Notes: a model not told the origin generated them from the letters alone. DNA of 64,000 bases from Okeania sp. SIO2C9 (GCF_010672455.1 NZ_JAAHGO010000003.1:273495-337494); one strand, 5' to 3'; positions 20,744 to 31,702 are shown, numbered from the stretch's first letter. Numbers and translations: made by a program.

Positions 20744-21838
20744 ATGAAAGAATTACAAGACATTATTGCAAGTTACGCCAAACTCAAAAACTCTAGTGAA
20801 ACCCTCGCCCTCGCCACTATTGTCAAAGTTGCGGGTTCAACATATCGCCGAGCTGGGGCACGAATGTTGATGACTGCTAAAGGTGAAATGGTCGGTTCCC
20901 TCAGTGGTGGTTGTCTCGAAGGTGATGTTTTGGAACAAGGGCAAGAGGTAATGAGTTCCGGTAAGTATCGCCTTGTTACCTACGACACAACTTCTGAAGC
21001 AGATATTATCTGGGGTTTAGGAATGGGTTGTCAGGGAATAGTTGATATATTCATCGAACCTCTATCCGGTGAAAACGGAATAGACTTAATGTCATTTTTT
21101 GCTGACTGTCTTCAGCATAGGCAACCAGGAGTTTTAGTTACAGTATTTAGAAGTAAAACTGCGGAGCAATATCATTTGATGTTATCTCCCGATGGTAATT
21201 TTACTACTAAAATAACTGATAATTCCCTCGTTCAACTATTAGTAGATCGTGCCAAAACAGCTCAGAGTTCGGGTAAGTCATGTCAAATATCTATTAATAA
21301 TATAGAAGCTTTTATTGAGGTCATTCATCCACCCCTATCTCTAGTAATATTTGGTGCTGGTCACGATGCCATACCTGTAACATCTTTTGCCAAACAATTA
21401 GGATGGTATGTCACAGTATTAGACTGTCGTTCTACCTATGCCACATCTACTAGATTTCCAGAAGCAAATTCTATAGTTATTTCCGAATATGAAAAACTAC
21501 CAAAATCTGTAATTTTAGATGAAAAAACTGTAGTAGTTGTAATGACTCATAACTATCTTTATGATTTGACAATTCTCAAAAATATTTTACCTTTGCCCTT
21601 ACGTTATTTAGGAATACTAGGACCCCGCAGAAGAACAGAAAAATTATTAGCAGAAATTCCCATAGATGAGCAATACAAAAAATGTTTATATGCTCCAGTC
21701 GGTCTAGATATTGGTGCTGATAATCCCCAAGAAATTGCTTTAGCAATTATTGCAGAAATTCAAGCAGTAATTTCTAACCGTTCAGCAGGTTTTTTACGCT
21801 ATCGTAACCTACCAATTCATAGTCAAAATAATGAATAA
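20744..21838 (+). CDS. XdhC/PaoD-family molybdenum cofactor chaperone
   Basis: A 364-residue XdhC/CoxI-family protein. The N-terminal XdhC domain has ATIVKVAGSTYRRAGARMLM and GSLSGGCLEGDV. The middle shows GLGMGCQGIVDIFIEPL. The C-terminal Rossmann-like domain has VIFGAGHDAIPVTSFAKQLG and later LGILGPRRR. Members bind the mature molybdenum cofactor, promote its sulfuration and insert it into the large subunit of XDH-family enzymes. Downstream of the pao genes this is the expected maturation factor. It overlaps the next gene by 8 bp, so the two are translationally coupled. Confidence 0.88.
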   Translation: MKELQDIIASYAKLKNSSETLALATIVKVAGSTYRRAGARMLMTAKGEMVGSLSGGCLEGDVLEQGQEVMSSGKYRLVTYDTTSEADIIWGLGMGCQGIVDIFIEPLSGENGIDLMSFFADCLQHRQPGVLVTVFRSKTAEQYHLMLSPDGNFTTKITDNSLVQLLVDRAKTAQSSGKSCQISINNIEAFIEVIHPPLSLVIFGAGHDAIPVTSFAKQLGWYVTVLDCRSTYATSTRFPEANSIVISEYEKLPKSVILDEKTVVVVMTHNYLYDLTILKNILPLPLRYLGILGPRRRTEKLLAEIPIDEQYKKCLYAPVGLDIGADNPQEIALAIIAEIQAVISNRSAGFLRYRNLPIHSQNNE

Positions 21839-22424
21839 ATCTATAGGAATTATAATTTTAGCTGCTGGTGCATCAACTCGCTTGGGTCAGCCCAAACAAT
21901 TGTTGATTTACAAAGGGAATAGTTTGATTTTCAATACTGTTGAAATTGCTGTTAATTCTGGTTGTTCGCCAATTATTGTAGTGCTTGGTGCTTATGGCAA
22001 TCTAATACTTCCTGAGATTAGTAATTTTCCAGTAAAAATTGTCGAAAATTCTGATTGGCAGGAGGGAATGAATACTTCAATCAGAGCTGGTATTAATACT
22101 TTGCAAACTACTCAAGAAATTATAGAAGCAGTAATAATAATGGTTTGCGACCAGCCTTTTTTATCTACTAACTTAATCCAGAAAATGATTGATATTTATT
22201 ATTTAAAATCAAATCCAATAGTTGCTTCTGAATATTCTGGTGTTGTAGGAGTTCCGGCTTTATTTAGTTCTAGTCTTTTTCCAGAAATTCTTAACTTAAA
22301 AACAGACAAAGGTGCTAAACAAATAATCAATAAATATGCTTGTCAAGTAGCAACAGTTGATTTTCCTAGAGGAGAAATAGATATTGATACTTTTGCTGAT
22401 TATGAAAGATTAAAAATTCTCTAA
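21831..22424 (+). CDS. mocA: MocA-type molybdenum cofactor nucleotidyltransferase
   Basis: A 197-residue NTP-transferase (MobA/MocA family). The nucleotide-binding signature IIILAAGASTRLGQPKQLL is at the N-terminus. VVLGAYGN and NSDWQEGMNTSIRAGI follow, then the metal-binding region MVCDQPFL. These features fit MocA-type enzymes, which add CMP to molybdopterin. MobA (GMP transfer) is less likely because the partner genes are XDH-family. Coupled to the XdhC gene by an ATGA-like overlap. Confidence 0.85.
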   Translation: MNKSIGIIILAAGASTRLGQPKQLLIYKGNSLIFNTVEIAVNSGCSPIIVVLGAYGNLILPEISNFPVKIVENSDWQEGMNTSIRAGINTLQTTQEIIEAVIIMVCDQPFLSTNLIQKMIDIYYLKSNPIVASEYSGVVGVPALFSSSLFPEILNLKTDKGAKQIINKYACQVATVDFPRGEIDIDTFADYERLKIL

Positions 22425-22537
22425 GAAGGGAGTGGGGAATAGGGGAGTAGGGGAGTGGGAGGACCCACCCCTAACCCCTCCGGTGGAGGGGAATATGGGT
22501 TTCTAAATTCCCTTCCCTTCTGACTCCTGACTCCTGA

Positions 22538-22884
22538 TATCAAATCCGTTGGCTTCGGAGTAATATAATTCTGTTGATAGTCATACAATCGGTAAGGGCG
22601 AATGGCCATTCGCCCCTACAGTATAGAACCCCTAAGCGTATCTTCATAAATATTAAATTTTTCTAGCTAGGAGACAGGAGACAGGAGACAGGAGGGAAGA
22701 GGGAAGAGGGAAGAGGGAAGATGTGGGGAGAAATAATACAAAAAATTCAACACTCCTTTTCAGATTTTTCCTCACTCATTGATGGGCGAAAAGACTTGGC
22801 TACCATAATTATATAGATCTCAAATGGGTTCTATAGACTCTTATCTTTAAAGACTGAATAACACCGATGCTACCGGATTTGATA
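22538..22884. mobile_element. MITE family 1 variant (TIR TATCAAATCCG), TSD TGA
   Basis: Left end TATCAAATCCG, right end CCGGATTTGATA, with TGA on both sides (22535-22537 and 22885-22887). It is 347 bp, containing a palindromic aggggcgaa..cgcccct motif, a gagacag heptamer run and cggagtaatataa. The right half is repeated near 26880-27003. The three-base TNA target is as in family 1. Confidence 0.83.
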
Positions 22885-22939
22885 TGACTCCCGGATTATT
22901 ATATTATTTGTAAAATTATTCACTCAAATTCGGATAATT

Positions 22940-23380
22940 ATGAATACTCAAAACCATCTTCGTAACCTCCAACATCAAACAATTCTTGAACGGGCTAAAT
23001 ATCCAAAAAATCAAGGAAAAACCAACCCTATAGACCGCTATCAAATAGGAGATAACCCCTCATGTGGCGATCGCATTGAACTGACAATAAAATTCAGTCA
23101 AAAAAAGCAAATTATAGAAGATATAAAATTTCAAGGAAAAGGTTGTGCCTTAAGCATTGCTTCCGCAGATTTAATGGCAGAAATATTGTTAGGAAAAACT
23201 AGAGAAGAAGCATTAGAAATAACAGAACAATTTCGTCAAATGCTCAAAGGAGAAATTAGTCTTTCCGATAATTTACCAAAGCTAAATATATTTCAAGGAG
23301 TTGCCCAATTTCCCATCAGAATTAAATGTGTTTTACTAAGCTGGCACACCCTGAAAAAAGCGCTAGAATCACTAAATTAA
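22940..23380 (+). CDS. sufU: SufU/IscU-like iron-sulfur cluster scaffold protein
   Basis: A 146-residue NifU N-terminal-like domain protein. The three cluster/zinc Cys are visible in NPSCGDRI (with the adjacent Asp), in GKGCALSIASADLM and in RIKCVLLSWHTL, the SufU pattern with the insertion between the second and third Cys. It assembles or relays sulfur for Fe-S clusters, so it could serve the Fe-S subunits upstream, but a 500-bp repeat spacer separates it. Start at ATG 22940. Confidence 0.88.
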   Translation: MNTQNHLRNLQHQTILERAKYPKNQGKTNPIDRYQIGDNPSCGDRIELTIKFSQKKQIIEDIKFQGKGCALSIASADLMAEILLGKTREEALEITEQFRQMLKGEISLSDNLPKLNIFQGVAQFPIRIKCVLLSWHTLKKALESLN

Positions 23381-24045
23381 AGCATTCAGCAGTTCAGCAA
23401 TCAGCGGTCAGCTTTTTTTACAACTGTTTGCTACAAATAGCTAGGCTATTTATTAGGAGTCAGGAGTCAGAATGAATAGCTTTGATCCAATTTTTTAGGT
23501 CGTAATTTATCTTTTTAGTTAAAAGAACATTTTCTGTAGATTCTTTTCATTGCCCTTATTATTAATAACATTATTTTTTTAGGTAGTCCTGCATGGTAAT
23601 GGTGAGGATATATATTTTTTAATTTTTCCCACACTCCCGATCTCCCCACATTCCCCTCCACCGGAGGGGTGCGCGGGTGGGTCCCCATCTCCCCACACTT
23701 CCTTTACCATTACTAGCACCACCACCTTTTTTTAAATCGGTATTATTCTGAAAATCCCTAAAATGTGCTTGAATAGAATGTAAGCATTTCCTACGGAATG
23801 CTGCGCAAACAACTATTAGCTGTTAGCTATCAGCAACAAGACTCTCTCCTTTAAGGACAGTGTTTAAATTAACAACTGACTTTAAAGGCAAGGGAGCCAA
23901 TTTTTGTAGTAAGACAATTAATAAAGCTTTTATCCTAAATTAAAAGCAATAGCTGAAGTTCGCAGTTCCTCCGGAGGAGGCTAGCTGATAGCTGACGGCT
24001 GAATGCTTACAATAGAATAGCAACTAAATCTAGTAATAAACATAT
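23381..24045. other. Spacer with STRR tract and MITE-like family 4 copy
   Basis: Contains a gagtcag tract (23455-23470), a stretch repeated in other spacers (tagtcctgcatggtaatggt, also near 36540) and family 4 copy 23780-24010. No gene is seen. Confidence 0.6.
23780..24010. mobile_element. MITE-like family 4 copy (TIR GTAAGCATT..)
   Basis: Left GTAAGCATTTCCTACGGAAT, right GACGGCTGAATGCTTAC. Flanks AAT/AAT (23777-23779 and 24011-24013) could be a 3-bp duplication. Internal agcaatagctga matches the copy at 31527. Confidence 0.68.
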
Positions 24046-24387
24046 ATGGCCACCAGATTAATTAAACTAGAAGATGGGATTTTAGTTGAAGCAGAAGTTC
24101 CAGACAATGAAGCTAAACCAATTTCTACTAATGTTATTAAAAAAGTTAAATCTAGTTTTGCTAAAGTTAAACCTATATTAATAAATATTAGTCGCCCAAT
24201 TACTGAGGCTTGGCAAGAAATTAACAAAGATATGGAAATTGAACAAGCTGAGGTGGAAGTTAATCTTAACTTTGAAGGGGAAGGTAATCTATATATTCCA
24301 AAAGGAACAACTGGTACAAATTTAAAAGTTAAATTAGTGCTTAAACCGAAAAAATCATACCAAATCTCTCTTAAAAAAGTAGATTAA
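24046..24387 (+). CDS. Trypsin-co-occurring domain 1 (trypco1/CU044_2847-like) protein
   Basis: A 113-residue single-domain protein: MATRLIKLEDGILVEAEVPD, a middle helix (AKVKPILINISRPITEAWQE) and the C-terminal strand region EIEQAEVEVNLNFEGEGN...TGTNLKVKLVLKPK. This is the layout of trypco1 domains, which are typically encoded beside trypsin-like effector proteases in bacterial conflict-type systems. About 125 bp downstream there is a decayed trypsin-like peptidase fragment (24514-24669), which supports the call. The biochemical role of trypco1 is not established. Start ATG at 24046. Confidence 0.7.
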   Translation: MATRLIKLEDGILVEAEVPDNEAKPISTNVIKKVKSSFAKVKPILINISRPITEAWQEINKDMEIEQAEVEVNLNFEGEGNLYIPKGTTGTNLKVKLVLKPKKSYQISLKKVD

Positions 24388-24513
24388 AAAGCTAAGAATA
24401 ATTCAACAAATAAAGGGCTATATTGGCTACTTTAGACATTTATTTCTATGCAATTTTTACTCTACTATCATAGAAGGATTTAGAACAATCTATTGTTTTA
24501 GTTACCAGTACTA

Positions 24514-24669
24514 TTGACAAATAAAGCAAATGTTATTGGTACTGGGTTTCCTTTTTATCGGGAGCAAAATTATACTGATTTTCTAACTTTTGCCCATGTT
24601 GTTGAAAATGTGGGTAGAAAAGAGAATGTATTGGTAAATAATATTCCCTCGAATATTCCCTTGCTATAA
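24514..24669 (+). pseudogene. Relic of a trypsin-like serine protease gene
   Basis: A 51-codon open stretch reads NKANVIGTGFPFYREQNYTD followed by FLTFAHVVENVGRKENVLVN. The pattern GTGF...LT-AHVV is the hallmark of the first trypsin subdomain with its catalytic His. The usual Cys before AHVV is Phe. The frame then stops (PLL*), and the Asp and Ser regions are not found downstream. The following 200 bp contain only scattered short frames. Location beside a trypco1 gene fits a former trypco1-protease pair. Confidence 0.65.
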
Positions 24670-24897
24670 CAAGGCTATAACAAGATAAAAGTTAATATCA
24701 TTGCCACATTAGAAAAGTCATTAATAGCAAATATTTCCCCATAAATCTGTCTAATTTGATTACTTTACCTAATTTACTTAGGGATATGATGAATCATGTT
24801 GAGATACCACGCCTAACTGTAGACTCTTCGCGGAGCAAAATGTGCCTCTGACTTCCAGGGAAAAGTATTAACTATTATTGTGCTAGAAATGGGGAAA

Positions 24898-26385
24898 ATG
24901 AAAGATATACTAACAAAACAAGCCTGGTTTTCCAATGTCCAAAAAGATTTATTAGCAGGCGCTGTAGTCGCTTTAGCCTTAATTCCTGAAGCCATTGGTT
25001 TTTCTATTATTGCTGGTGTCGATCCGAAAGTAGGGTTGTATGCTTCATTTTGTATTGCTATTGTGACAGCTTTTTTGGGTGGGCGACCGGGAATGATTTC
25101 CGCAGCAACCGGAGCTATGGCGTTGCTGATGACAAACTTAGTTAAAGATTATGGTTTAAATTATCTATTCGCAACCACTATTCTCACAGGTATCCTGCAA
25201 ATTTTTCTAGGATGGATTAAGTTAGGAAATCAAATGAGATTTGTTCCTAGAGCAGTCATGTTAGGATTTGTCAATGCTCTGGCAATATTAATTTTTGATG
25301 CTCAACTAACTCAGTTTGAAGATGCTTCTATCTGGGTTTATATAATGGTGGCAGCAGGATTAGGCATTATTTACGGGTTGCCTCGCATCACTAAGGCAAT
25401 ACCTTCTCCTTTAGTTGCTATTGTTGTTATCACTGGGTTCGCACTAACTACGGGATTAGACATACCCACTGTAGGAGACATGGGAACATTGCCTGATGCT
25501 CTACCTAGTTTTGCCCTACCAATAGTACCGCTCAACTTTGAAACCCTCGATATTATTCTGCCTTATGCTTTAGCACTTTCTTTAGTGGGGTTACTAGAAT
25601 CATTCTTAACAGCTAATGTTATTGATGACCTCACCGATACTTCTAGTGATAAAAATCAGGAAGCAGTAGGACAAGGAATTGCTAATATTGTCGCCGGATG
25701 TTTTGGTGGAATGGCGGGATGTGCGATGATCGGTCAGTCGATGATTAATATTGGGTCTGGTGGACGGACGCGACTCTCGTCTCTGAGTGCAGGCATTTTT
25801 CTGTTTGTTTGTATTATTCTGCTCAATAATTGGGTGGCGCGTATTCCAATGGCGGCTTTAGTTGCAGTAATGATTATGGTGTCTATAAGCACCTTCCATT
25901 GGGATTCTATTCGCAATCTTCGTCGAGTTCCCAAGAGTGAAACAGCGGTGATGATGACAACTGTGTTTATGACAGTTTTAACTCATAACTTAGCTATTGG
26001 AGTAGTTGTTGGGGTGGCGTTGAGTGCAATTTTCTTCAGTCGTAAAATTGCTGCGCTGATTTTCGTTGACTCTTATTTAAAAGAAAATGGTGTGGAGCGT
26101 ATTTACAGCGTTAATGGTCAAGTATTTTTTGTGTCTGTGGAAAATTTTCTCAACACCTTTGATTTTCGCGAACATATAGAATCTGTGACTATTGACCTAA
26201 CTCATGCTCATTTATGGGATCAATCTGCTGTAGATGCAGTAGATAAGGTTGTATTACGTTTTCGCAGACGGGGTATTAAAGTACATTTAATTGGTTTGAA
26301 TGAGGCGAGTGCAACTTTATTAGACCGTTTGACTACTCATTCTAGTAAACAAACAATTTTTAAAGAGGGACGGGTTATTCATTAG
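24898..26385 (+). CDS. SulP-family anion transporter with STAS domain
   Basis: About 495 residues. It begins [20 protein letters not shown], with in-frame alternatives GTG 24880 and ATG 24889. SulP features are [45 protein letters not shown] and some 11-12 hydrophobic segments. The C-terminal STAS domain (about residues 395-490) has [14 protein letters not shown] [13 protein letters not shown] and [20 protein letters not shown]. SulP proteins move sulfate, bicarbonate, chloride or related anions. The sequence is not obviously of the BicA subgroup, so the substrate is left open. Monocistronic between repeat spacers. Confidence 0.88.
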   Translation: MKDILTKQAWFSNVQKDLLAGAVVALALIPEAIGFSIIAGVDPKVGLYASFCIAIVTAFLGGRPGMISAATGAMALLMTNLVKDYGLNYLFATTILTGILQIFLGWIKLGNQMRFVPRAVMLGFVNALAILIFDAQLTQFEDASIWVYIMVAAGLGIIYGLPRITKAIPSPLVAIVVITGFALTTGLDIPTVGDMGTLPDALPSFALPIVPLNFETLDIILPYALALSLVGLLESFLTANVIDDLTDTSSDKNQEAVGQGIANIVAGCFGGMAGCAMIGQSMINIGSGGRTRLSSLSAGIFLFVCIILLNNWVARIPMAALVAVMIMVSISTFHWDSIRNLRRVPKSETAVMMTTVFMTVLTHNLAIGVVVGVALSAIFFSRKIAALIFVDSYLKENGVERIYSVNGQVFFVSVENFLNTFDFREHIESVTIDLTHAHLWDQSAVDAVDKVVLRFRRRGIKVHLIGLNEASATLLDRLTTHSSKQTIFKEGRVIH

Positions 26386-27386
26386 ATATAGCGCTGTGCG
26401 CAGGCAACAGGCAATAGGCAACAGGCAACAGGCAACAGGGGGAATAAAAAGCTGATCAGATAAAACTTTTGGCGTTGCACAGCGACGAATGATTTGAGAT
26501 TTTTGATTGAATTGGATTGTGGATTAATCAATTGCTAGAATGATTAATTAATGGTTATTTTTAGTCAAAGTCTAAACTAATTTTTGGCAATATCATTCCA
26601 TAATGTGCAACCCCAAACTTTTAGCTATTGGACAGTTCCTGTAATTTGTAAATATGCCAGCACACATTGCTATATCTCTGGAAAAGAGGGAGTAGGGGAA
26701 CGTGGAGAGATGAAGAGATCGAGAAAGATTTGGCAATGGCGCAAAGATGGAATATTTTTTTAGACCGAACCTGAGCGGACATGATATAATATTAAACCTC
26801 ATTAATTAGCCATAATAAATGAGCTATCTTTAGTCATCTAAAGATGACTTCTGCTTTGATCCAAGCGGATGACATAGCTTTTTCTTCGGAGTAATATAAC
26901 TCTGTCGTCGTCATACAATGGTTAGGGGCGAATGCCATTCGCCCCTACAATATGGACTCTTATCTTTAAATACTGAATAACACTGATGCTACCGGATTTG
27001 ATATAACCGGATTTGATATAACCTGTTAATTGAACGCTATAGTGTTTCTCAGCCTAATGAGGTACACCTATCTTTAACTTGTATTCTATTCCCTTTTCCC
27101 TTTTCCCTGTTCCCTAAAACCAAGGAATACCCGTACCTCATCAACATGGGAATTGCTATATAGCAGTGTGCGCTGGTATATTTACAAATTGCAGGAGGTG
27201 CCCAATCGCTAAAAGTCTTATATTATTCCAACGGAGATGCTGCGCAAACGGCAATTTATTCCCCCAAATGAGCTGTTGCCTTCCGGAGCTGTTGCCTGCG
27301 CACAGCGCTATAATTGCCATATTAGCCTGAATATGATAGGGTGGAGAAACTCCGATTAAATCAGCTATATTTTTACATCAAAACCA
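26386..27386. other. Repeat spacer between the SulP and Gfo/Idh genes
   Basis: A caacagg heptamer run (26398-26440). A decayed family 1 element at about 26589-26786 (left end TATCATTCC degenerate, right end CGGACATGATA). At 26880-27020, the right half of the TATCAAATCCG variant with two consecutive CCGGATTTGATATAA ends. Also a gcaggaggtgcccaat..ggagctgttgcctgcgcacagcgctat stretch. No gene is supported. Confidence 0.65.
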
Positions 27387-28403
27387 ATGGAAATAGGAAT
27401 TGCTATATTTGGTGCAGGTCGTTGGGGAACTCACCTAATTCGTAACTTCTGCAATCATCCTCAATCTCGTGTTATTGCCATAGTAGACCCTAACCTAGAA
27501 CAGTTACAAGCAGTTCAAAAACGCTTGCAATTGGACCAAGATATCGCATTATTAGAAGATTGGACAGAAGCTTTAGAGTTACCAGGAATAGAAGCAGTGG
27601 CGATCGCTACTCCTGCTTCTACCCACTACGAAATTATTAGTGCTGCTCTCAAAAAAAGCTATCATGTTCTTTCGGAAAAACCTTTGACTCTTGAATATTC
27701 AGAGTCAGTGGAATTATGCAAATTAGCTGAACAACAACAACGTCAACTTTTTATCGATCATACTTATTTATTTAATCCAGTTGTCCAAAGTGGTCAAGCT
27801 ATTGTAGCAGAAGGTAAATTAGGAGAGTTACGCTATGGGTATGCTACACGCACTCATATTGAACCTGTGCGTCCAGATGTAGATGCTCTCTGGGATTTAG
27901 CAATTCACGATATCTGTATTTTGAACAGTTGGCTAAACCAAAAACCTGTGGAGGTACAAGCAAATGGTACGGTTTGGCTACCCCAACAACCCCCACAATC
28001 AGATTTAGTTATGGCTAAACTGACTTATCCTAGTGGTTTTCAAGCTTTTTTACATTTATGTTGGCTAAATCCTGATAAACAACGTCGTTTAGGAGTAGTA
28101 GGTACTCAAGGAACATTGATTTTTGATGAAATGTCAGCAGATGCACCTTTAGTTATTCAGCATGGTCATTTAGAAGAGCAAAATAATCGCTGGAAAGCAG
28201 TAGATGTCAGTAGGGAAGTTCTAGCGATCGCCAAAGCTGAACCTTTAGCTCAAGTATGCAATGAATTTTTAAATTGTATTCGTCAGAATACTGCTTCACA
28301 AATTTCTTCTGGTTGGGTGGGTGCTGAATTAGTGGGAATTTTATGCGCTTTAAATAATTCTCTTGAGCAAGGAGGAAAAATAGTCCAATGCAATCGTTCT
28401 TAA
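27387..28403 (+). CDS. Gfo/Idh/MocA-family oxidoreductase
   Basis: A 338-residue NAD(P)-dependent dehydrogenase. The Rossmann start is IGIAIFGAGRWGTHLIRNFC with VDPNLEQLQAVQ after strand 2. The family Lys-Pro motif is in HVLSEKPLTLEYSESVEL, and DLAIHDICILNSWL supplies the usual catalytic-region His. Family members oxidise sugars, inositols or sugar derivatives, often in cell-wall or glycolipid pathways. The substrate cannot be told. It is preceded by agtgaggtaccta-type repeat sequence and has no operon partner. Confidence 0.87.
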   Translation: MEIGIAIFGAGRWGTHLIRNFCNHPQSRVIAIVDPNLEQLQAVQKRLQLDQDIALLEDWTEALELPGIEAVAIATPASTHYEIISAALKKSYHVLSEKPLTLEYSESVELCKLAEQQQRQLFIDHTYLFNPVVQSGQAIVAEGKLGELRYGYATRTHIEPVRPDVDALWDLAIHDICILNSWLNQKPVEVQANGTVWLPQQPPQSDLVMAKLTYPSGFQAFLHLCWLNPDKQRRLGVVGTQGTLIFDEMSADAPLVIQHGHLEEQNNRWKAVDVSREVLAIAKAEPLAQVCNEFLNCIRQNTASQISSGWVGAELVGILCALNNSLEQGGKIVQCNRS

Positions 28404-28429
28404 AATCTTAAATTTTGACTATTCAAACT

Positions 28430-28890
<461 letters not shown>

Positions 28891-28915
28891 TTCTTGTATT
28901 TTTTGCAACCTTTAA

Positions 28916-29126
28916 TACCAATTTGATCAACGTTTGTTACAAATAGTAGAGACGTTGCATGCAACGTCCGTACGAAAGAAGGAAGAAGCAAGAAGGAAGA
29001 AGGAATAAATATTGAAAAAAAAAGGGAAAACGAGAGATATAACCATCTAAAATTAACTGGAGAAGTTATTTTTAAGCAGATCTGATCGAGATGTACTTTT
29101 TATAGCATTCTTTTTTCAAACTGGTA
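28916..29126. mobile_element. MITE family 5 copy (TIR TACCAATTTGA / TCAAACTGGTA), TSD TAA
   Basis: A 211-bp stretch with ends TACCAATTTGATCAACG and TTTTTTCAAACTGGTA, flanked by TAA (28913-28915 and 29127-29129). A gttgcatgcaac palindrome and a gaaggaa tract lie inside. It ends about 27 bp from the stop of the sensor kinase gene. Related ends are at 52031, 11631 and 63667. Confidence 0.75.
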
Positions 29127-29153
29127 TAATTCACTCTGAGAATTTAATTGAAT

Positions 29154-31217
29154 TTAAGTTTGAATACCTTGTTTTTCTTTAATTGGCAGAATAATATCAA
29201 CTGTAGTTCCTCGGTTTACTCCCTCACTATAGAGATTAATACTGCCATTCATCATTTCCATCAGACTGCGAGAAATAGCTAATCCTAATCCATTTCCTCC
29301 AAACTTACGGGTTTTTGTTCCGTCTACCATCACAAAAGCCTGAAATAGTTTATCTTGTTGTTCTGGATTAATACCAATTCCGGTATCTTCAATCTTAACT
29401 AAAACCTGGTCTTCTTTCCCACCATAATTATCAGATAAATTATTTGTACTTTCAGCAACAATTGAATTATTGTATTCTTGGCCAAGATAAATATTAATAC
29501 TTCCTTTTTCCGTAAACTTAATTGCATTGCTGATCACATTTTCAAACACTTGCTTCAACTTTTCTTGGTCAGCGTTAACAATTATTGCTTGTTCAGGAAT
29601 ATTTAGTTTCAATAATAAAGATTTTTGTTCAATGTCTTCTCTAAATGAATCTATTGTTTCGTGTAATAATTTGATAATATCGACATCCTTCAAATATATC
29701 GATAAAGTTCCTGAATCAATTTTACGAATATCTAGGATATCATCAATAATTCTTAGTAAATGAATAGCAGAATCATTAGCTTGTTTCAAAAATTCCATTT
29801 CTTCTTCTTTCGTGTCACAAAATCCATCATAAATCAATTGAATAGAGCCAATGATTCCATTGAGCGGAGTTCTTAATTCATGAGAAATATTAGCCAAAAA
29901 TTCGCTTTTTAACTGGTTAGCAACTTGAGCCTCTTTAGAAGTTATTTCTAATTGATCTGCCCATCTTTTAAGCCTATATACCATACTCTCTAATGCAATT
30001 GCTAATTGATTAAATTCACGAATTATTAGACTTCTAGGCACTTTATTGGGAGAGTCTAAATCATTGACAGCAAGAGCATAATCTCTAAGTTTTTCCAAAG
30101 GACGAGCTAAATCGCGAGCCAAATAAATAGTTGCGATAACACTAGCACCAACTAAACCAAAAATCAGAATAATTAGAACTTTTTGAACTTGTCTAAGACC
30201 AGATAAAGCAAAGTCTATAGGTGTAATAGCTAAAACAATCCACTTTTGATCATCATCACGGTCTACAGGACTAGAAGTTGGTGCATATCCTACTAAAAAT
30301 TCATCATCTGCTGATAATTTGAGTCCCAATAATTCAGGCAATATCTTTTTAAATTCATCAATAAATTCTCTCAGAGGATTACTATTACTCTTTTTTGAAA
30401 TATCTATTTCTTCAAAAGAGAATATGTGGATAAAATCTTTTCTACCTTCCTGTGCATTTCTGATAATATGTTTTAGCCTTTCTGCATCTGGTCCATCAGA
30501 AATATTGCGCCCTACTCTATCAGAATCTGGACTAGCTAATATTGTACCTTGATAGTCGAGCACTACAGTTGAACCTGTCAGTGAACCTCTTGTGCGATTT
30601 GTTTGCATTGGTAAATCTGACTTAATGCTTAAGGCATAACGCAATTGTCTTTCACTACCTTCAGCAACATATACTGGTACACTCAAACCTAAGCTAACTT
30701 GTTTTTTCTGAGCAACCCTATCATCACTTGAGAAACTATCCGAGTTTAACTGTTCTGGCCATATATAACTTATATCAACATTAGACTTCTCTCTAATTAG
30801 CTGTCTCTGCTGCGCAGGCCATATATTTAGTGATGGGGAATTTATTGATTCATCATCACAAGTATTAGCTATAATCTCAGAAGTTTGTAAGTTACTCAAT
30901 TGAACGCATCTTACCTGAGTCGGTAACATTTGGTATAACTGCTCAATATATTTTTGATACTCTTGAGTTTGACCAGATTGAAATACATAACTTTCGCTAG
31001 CATTAATTAGATTAGATTCTAAAGATTTAGCCCAAAGTTGAATATCTTCGGCCTTTCTGTCTGCGCTTTCTTTCAGATTTTGACGAGCAGTGTCTAAAAG
31101 TGTAGAACGTGCTTTTCTGTAGATGATATACTGTCCTAGTATTAATACTGGTACAGTAAGTAGTAAAATTCGCGACAGCAGAATCCTACGAAAGGAGGAT
31201 TGAACTTGCTTAATCAT
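29154..31217 (-). CDS. Membrane sensor histidine kinase with extracytoplasmic Cache-like domain
   Basis: A 687-residue kinase. Membrane helix near residues 10-32, a large extracytoplasmic sensor region of dCache type (residues about 35-345), second helix IILIFGLVGASVIATIYLA, and a HAMP-like segment. HisKA has the phospho-acceptor His446 in EFLANISHELRTPLNGIIG. The HATPase domain shows NVISNAIKFTEKG (N box), VKIEDTGIGINPEQ (G1) and GNGLGLAISRSLMEMM (G2). No receiver domain and no adjacent response regulator, so it is an orphan kinase. Small soluble ligands are typical for Cache domains; the ligand is unknown. The start ATG at 31217 precedes a conventional signal-anchor. Confidence 0.9.
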   Translation of the reverse strand: MIKQVQSSFRRILLSRILLLTVPVLILGQYIIYRKARSTLLDTARQNLKESADRKAEDIQLWAKSLESNLINASESYVFQSGQTQEYQKYIEQLYQMLPTQVRCVQLSNLQTSEIIANTCDDESINSPSLNIWPAQQRQLIREKSNVDISYIWPEQLNSDSFSSDDRVAQKKQVSLGLSVPVYVAEGSERQLRYALSIKSDLPMQTNRTRGSLTGSTVVLDYQGTILASPDSDRVGRNISDGPDAERLKHIIRNAQEGRKDFIHIFSFEEIDISKKSNSNPLREFIDEFKKILPELLGLKLSADDEFLVGYAPTSSPVDRDDDQKWIVLAITPIDFALSGLRQVQKVLIILIFGLVGASVIATIYLARDLARPLEKLRDYALAVNDLDSPNKVPRSLIIREFNQLAIALESMVYRLKRWADQLEITSKEAQVANQLKSEFLANISHELRTPLNGIIGSIQLIYDGFCDTKEEEMEFLKQANDSAIHLLRIIDDILDIRKIDSGTLSIYLKDVDIIKLLHETIDSFREDIEQKSLLLKLNIPEQAIIVNADQEKLKQVFENVISNAIKFTEKGSINIYLGQEYNNSIVAESTNNLSDNYGGKEDQVLVKIEDTGIGINPEQQDKLFQAFVMVDGTKTRKFGGNGLGLAISRSLMEMMNGSINLYSEGVNRGTTVDIILPIKEKQGIQT

Positions 31218-31526
31218 AAGATTTTTTTACTTAAGCTGCAACTTGCAGTAATTTTGACAATTATTTGTGTTTTTACTTCTGAGAATCTCCGAAAACTATA
31301 ATTATTATCTATGAATATAGAATTTATCAGAATTCAGTTAATTTGATTTTAGTTTTTTATATATTAACTCTTCTATGGTATACCGCATTTGATAATATTG
31401 CCTAGGTAATATAAAAGTTATAAACTCAAAAACATTTGATATTTTGCCATTAATACAAATTAACTTTAATCGCATAACTACTTACATTTCAAATTATATA
31501 TGCTAGATATTGTTCATAGATTTTTT

Positions 31527-31702
31527 GTAAGCATTCAGCTATTAGCTGTCAGCTCTCAGCTCTTAATGAGGGGATTTTAATATATAGACTTTAAAGACAG
31601 CTTTTAGGCGTAAAACTTAATTCTCACTCAATTAGTAAAGCTTTGATCTAGAACTAAAAAAAGCAATAGCTGATGGCTGATAGCTGACGGCTGAATGCTT
31701 AC
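31527..31702. mobile_element. MITE-like family 4 copy (TIR GTAAGCATTCAGC)
   Basis: Left GTAAGCATTCAGCTATTAGC, right GGCTGATAGCTGACGGCTGA then ATGCTTAC. 176 bp, with near-perfect inverted ends of about 13 bp plus further inverted agctgtcagc motifs. Non-coding. Confidence 0.75.

Noticed and set aside
24880..24897. GTG 24880 as the start of the SulP protein
   Set aside because: Kept only as an alternative; the SulP N-terminal homology begins at MKDILTKQ and no ribosome binding site favours the GTG.
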